Made by a program: the position numbers and the translations under genes. A stretch of 64,000 bases of DNA, taken from Phoronis australis. Its lineage: Eukaryota > Phoronida > Phoronidae. The notes beneath the pieces are model-generated. The model saw only the letters and a list, made by a program, of their open reading frames with translations, was not told where the DNA came from and ran no database searches. Each line of letters begins with the position of its first letter. The first letter of the stretch is position 1. Positions 1-13,504 of the stretch are shown here, one piece after another. The stretch is taken from assembly GCA_002633005.1 (NCBI GenBank), contig NMRA01000314.1:406898-470897 (forward strand), written 5' to 3'.

Positions 1-3000
1 TTCAGCGAGGAAATCATTTTTCCACGCGAGTTACTCACGAAGTCCGCGAATAAATAATACAAACAAGTAAAAAGCTACAGTGAATGACAAATTGATCAGC
101 TAAGTAAATTGGCAAGTTCCATCAAGGCACTTTTCAAGAGGCTATACATCATTAAAGCTATCTACTGTTTACAAGAATAAAGACGGTATTTCTGGTGCTA
201 AAGTTGGCTTGAAATAAACACTGTTTTAAATTAATAACCTCTAACTATGATACGTCAGCATGTATTTACACAAGGTGTTATTGATTATTCATGGATTGTC
301 TGTTCTTGAATGAAAATATTTTCTGAAGTGTTTTCAGTGGATATAAGCAGCAGTGTCTGTCTGTTATTTCTCATTTAATTAAATTTTCAATAACAATAGC
401 AATGTAACATTACCGATAACAAAATACACACACTACTCCCCAGTTGAGCACAAAATGGAATTTTGTTTGCAAAATTTCTCAACGCAAAAAATGTAAGCAA
501 ACATGACAAATAAATGCTTTGTTATTTCTAACTTTCAGACAATGTTTTGAGACATTTTAGGCAATGTAACAAGTCTTAAAAAAAATTTAAAAATCAATTT
601 TCACAATTATTATTTTTGTCTGAAACTAGCGAGATTCCACTGTAGGCTTCACTATTTGTCCGGATATCTTAAACAGCATTTAGGGCAAACTAACAATCAT
701 TTGAAGTCAAAAAGGATGTTGGAAATAATTTTTGCGAAAAAATTATGCTACATTATTCTATCATTTAATGCAATAAGACATTCCACTATTCAAGTACTTT
801 ACATACAATAATGAAGTCTCATAACATAACAGCTAAGGCAGGCCACACCTTTCATCCAAATCAACTTCACCAAACTAATATTTACGTTATTTAATTTGCA
901 TATCCCAGGAATCATTGAGTTTCCCATTTCTAAAAGGTACTTAATGCCAATATATTTAGTTACAGTGAACTACAGTTCAAGTCGTCCAATGCCCTAAAGC
1001 AAGTAACAATCTTCAGCTGAAGATGAAACCATGTAAGTAATGCATAACGTTTGATTATTTATTACACTAACAGTCTCACAGAACGAGCTTCGCTGTTCAA
1101 CGTGCTCCGAATTTTCAACACAGCCAATTGCTGCTGACGTAATTTTACATAATTTTGTTATGTCAAATTTATCCCAAAAATTTTGAGGCCATTTCACTTC
1201 GATATTCACCAAGTACGCACTGTACAGCTGTCATATGTAAATCACAAGTAAATATTTGGCATTTGTGAGAATGTGGTAAATAGTGAATTAAACGAGCTTA
1301 GGACACAAAGTATCTGACAAGTGAATTTTCATTTTCACACGTTTTCTATATAAGGTGCGTAGTTACAAATCTGAAAATGGAAAGTTTGGGATCTGATTTT
1401 GGTTCCAAACGGAATACCCTGTATATTAGACACTATTATTGTGCAAAGTCATAGAACATAACTTCAGCAGAGCACCATTCAATTGTCACCTGAAATACAA
1501 CTCTGTGAGAACATACTACAATGTTATAACTCATTTACAGATTTCACAAAGAATCTGATAATGGAAATTTAACGCTTAGCAATCAATTATTCATGTGTTA
1601 ATTGGGATTGACTGAGTTGAACAGAAATACCAGGATAACCCTGCAACCAAAGGTGTAGTTAAATTATTCACCACTAATAAAACTGTGGAGAGACCTTCGG
1701 CATGCAAACTGAAAAGACGGACCAGTACATAAGAAATCAATTTACGACTGGTTTTGGACTGAAGAAGGTTAAAGATTTTGCTGAAATGATGGCTGCTTTG
1801 TAGCTAAATTTTACTCAACTTAATTGGTCAACAGCTTTTGATATTTAAATGAGTCGAACCATCACCAAGTCATAAGTAGCCATTACCAATGTCAATAATA
1901 CACATTTCTGAAAAAAGTCACAATAATTGCAATCTTCCCCAATTTTAAGTCAAGCAGCATAAAATCACCTTTAAGGTCAAAATGCTACGCTTACTATTCC
2001 TGGACAGTGCCCAGTGACACATAGATGGGCCCTACCTTGCTATGAGGAGCTCCCATTGTGTCCTGAAGTGTAACCAGCAGTTGATGACAGCCAGGTATCC
2101 AGTGGTATTAGCCGATATTAATCTATGAGTCAATGTAGACTATTACTGACCAGCTTCTCGATACAGCAATCAATAAGGAGAGGTAAACACTAGAGCACAA
2201 GTATTACGATGGTGCACAAGGGTGTCTACCTGCACAACTTCCTGAACACAATGTGGTGACTAGTCATAGAACTATGGTTGTGATGACAACCGATGAATCT
2301 CTCTATACATGAACTGTGAAACCGGTGAGTTCCTGCAGGAGACGCTAAGAGCAGTGCTAGATTGAACTAGAGTAATAGCTTTCAACCATAACCATTAATT
2401 AACGATCAATTAGTGATCTTTGTGACCAGACGTCATTATTACATAAAGCCACTGCACTCCAACTTAAAGTCATCAAGAGACACAAAAGGGCTGTCCTGGA
2501 AGTAACAGGCTCCTGCACACATGTTTGGCTTCACAAACAGCACTATAGCAGGAGACACTGTGTAAGGAGCTCTTAAGATTGTTCCAGTCAAGACAAGTAC
2601 ATGTCAAGTTGTAGTTAGGGTAAGTCTGATCTCTGTGCCATGTTCAGTTCATAAAGAACACAAAATAAACATGGCTAACACTCTATCTGCATAGTAGATT
2701 ATAGCAGATACACTAGAGACATCACTTCACTTCACCGAGCTTATGATCATTTAATTCCCTCTACAAATTAACACAGCAATACTCAGTGACACAGTAAACA
2801 ATACGATGAGATATTAATGGTCACTCCTGTCCACTTCACCGGTCAGCTTGTGAATAGATACTTTAGCCATGGGCACATCAACTGTGTGTCAGAAAAATAG
2901 ATGACTGTCGATGAGTCTAACTAGGCTCTAATTATTTATTAATCAATGTTCTATTGGTGCTCACAGTAGACACAAGGTATGAAGTGCCAGTATGTGAAGT

Positions 3001-3963
3001 CTATTATTATTATTGGAACTGCAGAGATGGAATACCTGGGGCCCTATAGTATTCACCAGCTCACAAGTATTGAAAAGATGAACACCAGGTGGAAGCACTG
3101 TCTTAAGGCAAGAATGCTGAGACAGACATCTGTTCTCAAAAACACCAAACACAAATCCACAGAAATTTTGTACAAAGTTATCCCTACAACATACAACACT
3201 CAAATGTATCTGAAACTGTCATCAACGCTAAAAGACAAGTCTTACAACTCCCTTAATAACTAAGCAAGCTTGTGGTTGTCAAATGGAATCAGTCAGCATC
3301 ACAGAGTCCTTTGGTAAATTCAGATGGCATATAACAAAAACACAAAAATCCCAAGTCCCTCATTTCCATCCTTCTCCTCTCTTCACCATACTTTATTTAC
3401 ACACAATACAGTACCCTGCCTTGAGTGCTAAAACGAGGACCCCTGGTGAAAACTGGTAAAACTAGTCTCTGATCCCCTACAAACTACCGTAAAGCAACGA
3501 TACCAAGGCATCCACCTTTCCAGCAGTCAATGCCACATGATATCCTCAACAGGAAAGTGTTACATGAGTTGATACAATATTTCCTTTGGGAAAATGTGAA
3601 ATATTCAATTGGTGTCTGATATCGATATACTTGGACCAGAGTCAACTCATCTGATTGTTTCAGTTTTTGTGAACATCTGCTTCATCAAATTCACCATATT
3701 CCAAAGGATGCCTCAGCTAGAACCATAACAAAGCAAACATGTCATGAACCACTTACAGATTACTTAAATACTCCTTAACTTCCACTCATCCTACGTCATG
3801 TCTAAGTCCAAAAGTTCAAGACTATACAAAAATCAGTGGGCACAAACGAATAGGGCAGCAACACTGACATCCAACCTGACCAAGGACAGATATTCAAGGC
3901 AAGGTGCGCAGTTGACTAAAGCTACTCAACGTGTTGTTGAACAGTATCTACATCAATGCAATC
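1..3963. other. No gene recognised; AT-rich noncoding
   Basis: Nothing coding is convincing on either strand. A diverged copy of the dispersed 100 bp family lies near 533-660. The overlapping frames near 3.0-3.2 kb on both strands lack splice context or known motifs. If the TRIO gene continues leftward, this is presumably intron. Confidence 0.6.
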
Positions 3964-4405
3964 AGGCTGGTGGGGATATTAGGATCCTTCAGATAACGCA
4001 ACGTCACTGCCAGCTTAGCAGGTGGAGATATCCTACCCTGAACACAATGGCACTGCCAGCCTAGCAGGTAGAGATATCCTTCACAGAACACAACGTCACT
4101 GCCAGCCAAGCAGGTGGAGATATCCCTCACAAAACACGACGTCACTGCCAGCCTAGAAGGTAGAGATATCCTTCACAGAACACAACGTCACTGCCAGCCT
4201 AGCAAGTAGAGATATCCTTCACAGAACACAACGACACTGCCAGCCTAGCAGGTGGAGATATCCTTCACAGAACACGACGACACTGCCAACCAAGCAGGTA
4301 GAGATATCTCTCACAGAACACCAACGTCACTGCCAGCCAAGCAGGTGGAGATATCCTTCACAGAACACCAATGTCACTGCCAACCAAGCAGGTGGGGATA
4401 TGATC
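3964..4405. repeat. 46 bp minisatellite
   Basis: About nine units of AGCAGGTGGAGATATCCTTC continuing ACAGAACACAACGTCACTGCCAGCC, with unit starts at 4017, 4063 and 4109 fixing the 46 bp period. The small open frames here are fragments of the array. Confidence 0.93.
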
Positions 4406-6184
4406 CTTCTGGGAACACAGCCATTGCTTGTTGTACTGCTACGTCATCACTCTACACCTAGATAGAGTGATGGACTGCAGAAAGACTTGTTAATTATCCA
4501 CTACTCAGCACTGCCACTGTTGTCACAACTAGACAATTAACACTGGAAAGAACACCTTCAGACTTCTTAGGTCTTCTCAGAATCATTTGGAGGAGTTGGG
4601 CAGAGACAGTAGTTACTCAACTGTGTCATACATGTTCCTGGCACCAAACTTAAATATATTTCAACAAGAAGTGTATATACATGTATGGGAAAGTTTACAA
4701 TCAGTGATTATAGGATCAGCTGTATTATTGTGTTCCAATATACATGTTTTGGGTACAGTGTCAGTCATGTCAGTCCAGCAGTATGGATGGGAATGATAAC
4801 AAAGCTAATTGAGCAGAAGGCAACACTTTGCTGTGAAGAGGATTATCTCCAACAAAGAGCCAAGTCAGTCAAGTGTAAAATAAGATGAAAGTGTGAGGCA
4901 CAATGGACTTGTATCAGCCAGTCACAACAAACAGAGAAATAGCAACTCCATTCTCTCCTCATCACTAAACACAGAGTTGTGAGGATCAAACACAAACTGA
5001 TTGGTTCTGATCAGAAAAATGACGTGGTTAAATTTTACAAGTTTCGCTAAAAATAACGCATAAAATTGGTCGATATTTTCAACAACTTTCAACACAATGG
5101 TCACAATTTCTCCGAATCATTGTCTGAGGGTATCACATATTTTGGTGCTCCTTCTAAGAAAAAATGAAAAAATAAAATTTCCCTTGGTGGCCACAATGTG
5201 TCCTAAACTCGTGAGGTTTTCCTCTAATTGTCCAGTAGTAATTGTTCACTTATTTTACACACAAATAATTACCAAAACTGACAACACTGCCAACACTGAC
5301 AACACTGACAACATTGTCAATTTTTGAAGGCTGATTATGTCGCAGCAAATAAGGGAGACTTGACAATAAGTTGATTTACAAAATTTAGACGATACAAAGT
5401 AAGGAAATACCAGAACAAAATTGGGTGAAATTCTATATTTTTAAGAATTTCAACATTACAAAATTTAACACGTTAGCCATAATGTGTGCAAAATGAAGAA
5501 TTACTGAATTCATGAAGCACATAAAATAACATGTTTGAAGGTTATATCAGAAGAGTGCTATACTTGATGGAAAATGAATAGACACAAACAGATATCTCTT
5601 TTGACCAGAGACAAACAAGAGACCAGTCAGTCCTACCCCAGTCTACAACAAATGCTCCTGGCTACAACTTTCACGCAAAGGAAATGCCCACTTGTCTCCC
5701 ACCTTGCTGCAAATAACAGTACATTTCTAATAAATGAATCACTGGCCAAATAATCAAATATGTTGTTGCAGGTATTGTAAATCAAAAACTGTTAAAAAAT
5801 GACGCAACTTGATTATATTTCAAATATCAGGCTACAGCTTTTGTGCACAGGAAACGACCATTAAGGAGCCAGCTTCATTGGTACATGACATACTAGTGTT
5901 CTCCATCTCAAGTTGGCCATGTGTGGAAAAGGAAAAACCAATTGATTAGGAATCGCTAATCTCACAAGATACGACTAAAAATGATTAAAAAACTTTACAG
6001 CAGAAAGGAGACGTGCAGTGCAATGGACAACAAGATCTAGGATTAGGAATGCTCATGGTGAAACGAGCTTTGATGAAAATTTGCGATTATGATAAAAATC
6101 TCTTTAATTCAGGATATAATATCAGAACATGTTAAATTTCATTTTCTCCATTTTTTTCATAAATCATATGCAGTTCGAAGTACT
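4406..6184. other. No gene recognised
   Basis: Noncoding by appearance. It contains a dispersed-family copy at 5148-5240, a possible reversed one near 4995-5090, and the 9 bp repeat at 5262-5320. Confidence 0.6.
5262..5320. repeat. 9 bp tandem repeat
   Basis: Five or six units of AACACTGAC with substitutions. Confidence 0.8.
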
Positions 6185-6583
6185 GAATTAGGTACTGCAG
6201 TATTGAATTATGTACTGCAGTACTGAACTATGAACTACAGTACTGAACTATGAACTACAGTACTGAACTATGCACTACAGTACTCAGCTATGTACTACAG
6301 AACTGAACTATGAACTACAGTACTGAACTATGCACTACAGTACTCAACTATGTACTACAATACTCAACTATAAACTACAGCACTGAACTATGCAATACAG
6401 TACTCAACTTTGTGCTACAGTACTCAACTATGTACCACAGTACTCAACTATGTACTACAGTATTCAACTACGTACTACAGAACTGAACCTTGTACTACAG
6501 TACTGAACTATGCACTACAGAACTGAACTATGTACTACAGTGCTCAACTATGTATTATAGTTCTCAACTATGAACTACAGACA
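6185..6583. repeat. 20 bp minisatellite
   Basis: About twenty units of TACTGAACTATGAACTACAG with scattered substitutions (CTCAACTATG variants). The right end leads directly into a copy of the dispersed CAGACAATATTTTG family. Confidence 0.95.
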
Positions 6584-7171
6584 ATATTTTGGAAAAATAG
6601 CCATTCGCGATAATGCTAGAAGCAGTTGGCAATTACTTTGTCTGAAATTGGTAAGACTTTACTGTATGACACAGGATGCTGAGGAATGTGAACAAAATAG
6701 AGATACAAAGTCATGCTATAATCATGGCAACCAGCTGACTTACTGAGACATAACCTAAAGTACGAAGACAGCGAGGTGTACCATCACTATAACTTGCTAT
6801 ACAACAACAGAAATCAAATATGTATTACACCCAGTCATCAGAGACATGCAACCATCAACCCAGCTGACCTAGTATACTATCAATCAGTCCGACTGCATGG
6901 TTCAAGTAGATATTTCCAATGTATATTATTGTTGACAAGTGAACACTTGTTCAACATTGTGTGACTGTGTTACTTTCTGATAGGAACACAAGTGAAAATA
7001 AACACCAACAAGGGCACAAACAGGGAGAATGTGTACAAGTATGCTACAGCATGTCGCATGGATACCAAACAGTGAGACTTATAGTAAGGAGTGGCTCCAA
7101 CTCTGGAGTTCAGGGTGGGAGCCCCATTCATATCCTGGCCACAGGACTGGCACACGGCATTGAGCATTGCC

Positions 7172-7455
7172 TCAACGCCACACATGGGAGCCACACTTGG
7201 GAAGACGCCACACTTGAAAGGATGCCACATATTGAAGGACATCATGCACGAGAGGATGCCACACAGGGGAGGACTCCACACACGGGAGGGCGCCACACAG
7301 GGGAGGACTCCACACACGGGAGGGCGCCACAAATGAGAGGTCGCCACACATTGAAGGAAGCCACACATTGACGGACGCCACACAAGAGAGGACGCCACAT
7401 ATTTAAGGATGTCACACATGGAAGGACGCCACATATGGAAGGACGCCACAGGCGG
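7172..7455. repeat. 18 bp minisatellite
   Basis: Roughly fifteen diverged units of GCCACACAGGGGAGGAC type, about 17-18 bp. Long frames on both strands here are explained by the array's lack of stops. Confidence 0.92.
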
Positions 7456-9579
7456 AAGGAGGGGATGGAGTAAGCAAGTGAAAACCTGGATACACTGTGA
7501 ACAGCACATGGACAAACAATTATATAAATTTCCCAACAGCACACAAAAGCAGCGAGATAACTCAAGTTTTAAACAGACAGTCAATTTCACCGCAATTTAG
7601 AACATTTCAAATAGAGAAAAAATGATTCGAGAATTTAATGTTCTGAAAACAGATTGGTAATTTCTAGATGGAATTTGTTGAAATCCATACTCATCTACAG
7701 AGCTGCTTTTCAAAGTAGAAATGTTACCTTGCCGGGAAAAAATGACTGCTTCAAATGTCTCAGGTTTAGCAAACAAGTTCTTCCAGGGCGCAGTGCACTT
7801 AGCCGAGACTACTAATGGAATTCCATACTGACCCCAATACAAGGATGGACCTAACTGATCACATGACCACTGTTGGCTGAGATTGTTCCAACTTCCTCAT
7901 AACAAATTACGTTACTCAAGTATTAACCCACCAGTTTGGATCACATAATTGTGTTGTAACTTGCTGTTTCCTTGATGCAATATTTCTCAGTCATTTTCCT
8001 CTGTACTCAAGGTGTAATGTAACGACTCCATTCCCTTGGCCACAAACAATTTCTTACACAAATATTTACAATAACATGCAGTGACAGCTTAACTTCCATA
8101 ATGTTGCAAATTCATGATGTCCTTGTCACTCCTGGCTAGAGACACACTTGGCGAGTCCACCACAGGAAACCAATTTGCTTTGAAATTTACTTAATGTTGT
8201 CAATTACAATTCAAAGAGATTACAATATAATTTGACACCAGAAAAGAACCAAAACCCAAATTATTTCATAATTCATAACAATTGAATTTAAGGCACATAT
8301 TGTTCTAACAACATGGTCATGACGGCTGCCATCAATTAAATCAAATCACTATCACGCAAGGACAATGAAATATCAAGTTGAACTTATCAAACAGGCCCTT
8401 AAGAACCATTATTCAAAAGAACCGTTATTCCAGGCCAGTCTAATGAGAACTCCTCAAATACATCACTAGAATGAACTCTAAGAGAATAGTCTTATCAAGT
8501 CAGATAGCCAACTGATGTTTTCAAGGTTAATTTATTTCCAATCACATGCGAATACGTTGACAGCTGCGGTATATAGCCTGCAATTAAAAATGTCTGAAAA
8601 GGTGGCAGACTCATTAGTGGTCAGATTCTTAATTGGACATAATTAATACATAGACCACATTGATTTGAATGCTTAAGAGTAAAAATACTTCAACAGCATT
8701 GAGGCTATTGAGGTATACATACACATAAACATATACATATATATATATATGGGTTTGTGCAAGGTTATACCTTCACGAAAACATGACAAAACCAAGTGAG
8801 GTGTAGTTCAGAGTCATTCTCATATTTCAAGTTTCGAATATATAATAAATATAATTAAATTATTTGTTTTATTGGAATTAATTCGCCATTGCAGATCTGT
8901 ATGTATTGAAGTTACAAAGATCGGAATACATAGTAATGTCCAAAAGGCGAACGTAAATGGAAGTTAAGCCTTAAACAATGCTTGGAAATACTAAGAACAC
9001 GCAAAATAATTACGGTGTAATGGCCTTAGAAACTTTAAAGTTTAAGATGTCTTTGCAAAATTGCACAGAAAGTCATTACCTGTTCTATCAAAACCAATTT
9101 CATAACAACACTGAGATAATTGGTTAAAATTCATTGATCAATATGGCTAGACATCCTACTGAGTATGGTAGTGACCAATGGTCAAACAATGGACACAGGA
9201 CAGCTGGTCTGAGAAAGAACTAACCAATAAAAGACTGAAGTGTACAAAGACTCCACTGTACAAACTGACGACACTGCGGAGAACTAAAATAGAGAGGCAA
9301 CCTCCAGCAGATTACTAAGAACATATCAAGCAAATAATTAATTTAACTTGGACAGTCAATCGACAAGATTTTTTCAGATATGAACAAAATTCAAATTCCT
9401 GCAACCTTAAAGAACGCCACCCGATTTAATTAGTCTTTTTTACTGTCTTAATCGGTCTATATCCACATCGCCTCTAATACGGTCGACCTCACCTTGCCGA
9501 GAGGTGTCGCGTTGACCAGTGAGGGCGGTGAGAAATGACACAGCGACGTCAGTGGTTTATCTGCAGAGTGAATGCCGCT
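7456..9579. other. No gene recognised
   Basis: AT-rich, with a short TA-rich run near 8735-8752. A minus-strand frame at 7597-7842 has a plausible composition but no motif or splice support. The GC content rises from about 9470 toward the THAP relic. Confidence 0.55.
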
Positions 9580-9876
9580 ATGTTGCGGTGCATCCTTCCC
9601 ACTTGTCTGAACTATGAAGCAGCGAAAAAAGCGGGTATATTGTTTTTCTACTTTCTCGAGAGCCCCAAATGCTTAGGAAGTGGCTCGCGGTAGTGAAGAA
9701 TGAAAGGTAGGCTGTTAATAGCAAGTATGAGGCCGTGAAACATATCTGTGTCTGTGGCCGGCATTTCGTCGACAGTGAATTCTCTGACGAATTCCGGCTT
9801 ACCAAAGAACTATCCAAACGTTCCGTTACCTGTGCATGTTCACGGCGCCTCTCTAGTATTTCTTGATCAGTGTATT
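9580..9876 (+). pseudogene. Degenerate THAP zinc-finger domain
   Basis: Reading the plus strand gives MLRCILPTCLNYEAAKKAG, then FFYFLESP. After a one-base frame change comes QMLRKWLAVVKNER, an in-frame TAG, and then KHICVCGRHFVDSEFSDEF and LSKRSVT. The order C-x4-C, aromatic-rich loop, Trp, then C-x2-H followed by F is the C2CH layout of a THAP DNA-binding domain, and the closing segment corresponds to the usual AVPT-like end. THAP domains occur in cellular regulators and in P-element transposases. The frameshift, the stop and the absence of a downstream open frame indicate a relic. Nearby GC is higher than the surroundings. Confidence 0.5.
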
Positions 9877-12800
9877 CCAGTTCGAAATGATAGCCTGTGA
9901 AACCTAACGATACAACCCGTGAAGTCTTCATCGCCTGAGCTCTTGACTACGTCGGGATTGGCGCGGGACGAGTTGCCATTTATTAGTAGACGTTTATTAT
10001 TCTGCGCTCTGTTTCAAAATGAATTATTCTCATCCTAACCGATGCTTATATGAAACTGAAACAAAGTCTGTCTCATTAGATACAATTTGTAATGCCTTGG
10101 AGTGCTCGTGAATGCAAATGTTTTGAGAAGCCAGCAATGAATAAACCACTGTGTTACCGGCTCTTGATGCCAGCAACAAAGGTAATTGACCAGGCATCGA
10201 GGCTGTGTGAGCGCATGCTAATTCAGTGTTTGCTGACAGAAAGCTGTTGTGAAACAATTACTCGATTTTATATGCTATGGTCACATGTTAGGGGAATCTT
10301 TATTTAGAAATACAAATACATTATTCAAATCATTGTTACTGTACAACCTTTGCCCTGACGGTCTATGGAAGGGGAACCCGACATCGCGGCCCCGACAAGT
10401 AAGTAGATTTTCAGTTTCGTGGCTAATTCACATCAATAATTACGTGCACATTATTTCTTTGGCTCACTATTATAGTCTTTTCATGACTGGAGGTTTAGTT
10501 TCCAACTCAAGTTGGTTTATGTTTGTGCCAGTCCCGGCGGCCTCGACGGGCCTGATCGGGTTCCGAGCCACTGGCCAGGATAACAAGCGTTTTGTGTGTT
10601 TAGAACTCAAAAAATCACAAGTATAACAACACAGATCTAGGTTATCCTGTCTATATTTCACGGAAGAATACTTCGAATTTATCTCCGAACAGACCCCAAA
10701 ATCCTCAGTGCTACGAACCTTGGTAAATTGGCCTGCCGAACTTTGTAGGCTACGGTGTATCCAAATACCAGTAAATCCATAACAGCGAAATAAAACAACA
10801 CGTTTTTATAAGAACTCGGTGTATTTTTAAGGGTTTTACATCGAAGTTTGATGATTTATTGGTGTTAAACAATGATTTCAAGCGATAAGCTGACACAAGT
10901 AACCCGTGCTGTGAACTGCCGAACAGACTGTGTGTGAAACCAATTACGTCATAGGATAATTTCAACACCTCCATCTGCCGTCAGGTGTCAGGTAATGCAA
11001 CCGAACGTGTCGTTGTCGAGTAGAACTACTCAATCTAAATTGATACAAAATAGGTTGTTTTTGGGTGGCATTCTCCTTTAAAGATAACAATCTAAAATGA
11101 AGGATAAGAGAAGAGTGGACAGTGACATGAAACACTCCTTGACAGCTACTGCGGACAAAATGTGACCAATTTAAAACATAATGTGACCGGCAAGTGAAAT
11201 ATTTTATCACAAAAACTAAGTAGTTAACACCAAATGCTTTTAAACAACTATTAATACCACAGGCACCATCAGACAATGAATGAGCCTGAGGAATTGAGAG
11301 CATTCGTAACAATGTTAGAACCTGCTAAAAGTGAAAAAGACCAATTTTGGCAATTCGGATTTTTGTCAGAAATTGGTTACATTTTACCATAGTTGTTACC
11401 TTGACACAGCACATGTGAACAAACTGTCCTTTCTACTACTGTTTCATCCTCATCACAAAGTCTCTTTTAGCTTTGTACACACCGAGAGAAAACTCTACAT
11501 TGAATTCTCAATATTATTGAAAATAGGTACCTTTTCATGCAACGCCCCTAATTTAAATCTCTATTCATTTCCATTGAAATAAGGACTCAGTTTTCCGATA
11601 AACCCAGCATTATGAGACAGTGTTATTAGTGAAAGAGGAGCCAATAAAGATGAAATAATAAAACGTAACATTGTGAGTGAACACAGATAGAAACGCACAG
11701 TTTTAGGGAACTTAGTAGTCTCTGTTGGGGACAGTTTCATGCGAACGGCCATAGAATTAAGATGAAACCAAGAAAAGCTTAACGCTACCATTAGCCAGCC
11801 ATAGCTGTATGAAGACTATAGTCAAAATACAGTTAGGGATCAAAGAGTATAAATGTCATAAAGACCTTAAAATTTCCCACCGCCCACCACCTTATCATGA
11901 AACCTCTTGAATGTGTAGAGATAACGGCCGGACTGGCTGTATTCAAAAGTTGGGAGTCAACCTACACTCATCTTGCCGTTACAGCCGTTAAAGTGAAAAA
12001 CAATCCAACAAAAATCATTTTAATGCATCATTCTCTAGAATATGTAACGAAGACAATTATGTTGTCAACTTGAAAACAGTATGCCATTTGCCACCTTTGA
12101 GGAGATGATGACAACTTCGCCAAAGCAAAATTTGTTAAAAAATTCAGTTTGCAGGTAATAAAATACTGAAAATTTATAAGAAAGTGAAACCAGTTTCCGT
12201 AAGTTGTTGTGAGCTATAAGCAGCCTTTTGAAAGAAGAACAGTTGGTAAAAAAATTAATTGCCCAATAGGTGACGCCTTATTTCAAGGGTGCCGAAAGTC
12301 AACACATATTGTCCACAAATTTAGCAGCAAAATAACAGAATAATCATGGTAATTTTGTTGGCACTCGTAACTTATTTACTTTACTCAAGGAAGAGTGCAG
12401 TACTTCATGACACTAGTTTTGGGTCAGCTTTTAGATTGTCAGTTTTTACCCACACCATTCCAAAGCTGAGTATAGTTTTGTACTAAGGCTACAGCCATTT
12501 GCCAATGCTAAAACAACCAACGGAATCACTACAATTAATATAGTCCATATTGTTTAATATCCTTAGATACTGCTCCACGTAAGACATATTCATTGTCTCT
12601 ACAGTATAGTGCTGGCAACAAGTCAGCAGATTAATGGAAAGAATCCATTTTGTTAATAACGAAGCTATTGGCAGCAAGATGCGCCACCTATTGTTGTGAA
12701 AACGTGACAGCACTTAATACAAGACGCACAGGACAGGACCCCAGTTTTGTGCGTTTCTCATCACATTCCATGATAAAAAGCATAAAAGACAAGACCAGTG

Positions 12801-13032
12801 GTAAATATAAAACAGCCTATCACCAATATTAGGAAAGACATGTTCGTTTTGGAGTCCACGTATTCTATTCAACCTGATACATTGGATATAAAATAGAAAA
12901 ACTAGTAAAAATAAAACGACAAGCGTCGGTGGTAAAATATATTAAAATATTACCCACGTTTCCAGCGACGCGCTCTATATCAAGGGTATGACACAGACTG
13001 CCAAATAGATGGCTATAAATAAAAGCGCACAG
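9877..13032. other. No gene recognised
   Basis: A GC-rich pocket at 10365-10600 carries a 125-codon plus frame (10249-10626) with no recognisable domain. The rest is AT-rich with one dispersed-family copy (11285-11392). The segments expected after TRIO exon 13 (the end of spectrin repeat 4 and following repeats) were sought on the minus strand and not found. Confidence 0.55.
11285..11392 (+). repeat. Dispersed 100 bp family, copy with both blocks clear
   Basis: A short interspersed sequence with the order ATTCGTAACAATGTTAGAA, AAAAGTGAAAAAGACCAATT, TTGGCAATT, TTTGTCAGAAATTGG, TTTTACC. Relatives with the same order occur near 533-660, 5148-5240, 6580-6665, 21350-21440, 26640-26715, 35095-35180, 41665-41770, 42172-42262, 53285-53375, 53716-53800 and 59625-59705, and reversed near 21176-21290 and 42060-42130. 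No terminal repeats or coding are obvious; it may be a SINE or a decayed MITE. Confidence 0.65.
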
Positions 13033-13115
13033 GTAACCCCATTACAACTAACAGTGGGGTTACGTAGGCCTGCGCACGTCTGATACAACGTGTATCAGAC
13101 CGCCTGCAATTATTT
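13033..13115 (+). repeat. Third partial copy of the 160 bp family, with two perfect hairpins
   Basis: It shares CCTGCGCACGTCTG-TAC and CAGACCGCCTGCAATTA with copies A and B. GTAACCCCA / TGGGGTTAC (13033-13041 and 13055-13063) and GTCTGATACA / TGTATCAGAC (13078-13087 and 13091-13100) form two perfect stems with loops of 13 and 3 nt. Confidence 0.65.
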
Positions 13116-13340
13116 TTTTATACGTAGGACCTTAGAAAAATGTCAAAATTTTGGCGAACATTGGAACATCAAATCTGAGAAATAAATGATTGGATTCCTA
13201 ATTGTGAAATTTCTATTGCTTCACGCGTTGTTCTCCAAAACCCTGTAAGAAACTGTTTTTAAATGATCCTCTTACGCTAATAATAGGACAATTATGATTT
13301 TTATGAAAAAAATGAAAAGTTGCATTAAACGAAAACAAAA

Positions 13341-13503
13341 ACCTTATCTGAGCAATAGATTCAATGTGTTATTATACATAACCTTACCTGAGCAATAGAT
13401 TCAATGTGTTATTATACATAACCTTACCTGAGCAATAGATTCAATGTGTAATTATACATAACCTTACCTGAGCAATAGATTCAATGTGTTATTATGCATA
13501 ACC
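13341..13503 (-). repeat. 40 bp minisatellite with donor-like sites next to exon 13
   Basis: Four exact-length 40 bp units lie at 13341, 13381, 13421 and 13461, nearly identical, abutting the unknown base at 13504. On the minus strand three units carry TTGCTCAG|GTAAGG (exon-side ends 13468, 13428, 13388); the fourth has ATAAGG and has lost the GT. The unit length is not a multiple of three and TAA follows the donor in the exon frame. Confidence 0.9.
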
Positions 13504-13504
13504 N
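13504..13504. other. Single unknown base interrupting TRIO exon 13
   Basis: The only N for thousands of bases, placed exactly between coding sequence and a tandem repeat. The second single N at 24146 also lies in a tandem repeat, so both are probably assembly joins rather than miscalled bases. Confidence 0.85.

Noticed and set aside
994-1212. Minus-strand frame with NFWDKFD that at first resembled the Sec14 FW-x-KQ motif
   Set aside because: Context does not match; the genuine motif is in exon 5, and no splice sites fit.
6961-7590. Frames of 136 and 206 codons on opposite strands
   Set aside because: They derive from an 18 bp minisatellite; no domain, splice or codon evidence.
10249-10626. 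125-codon plus-strand frame in a GC-rich pocket as a gene
   Set aside because: No recognisable motif, no start or splice support; composition suggests a decayed insert.
13341-13503. Regular 40 bp units as a CRISPR array
   Set aside because: Units are contiguous with no unique spacers and the DNA is an animal nuclear gene region.
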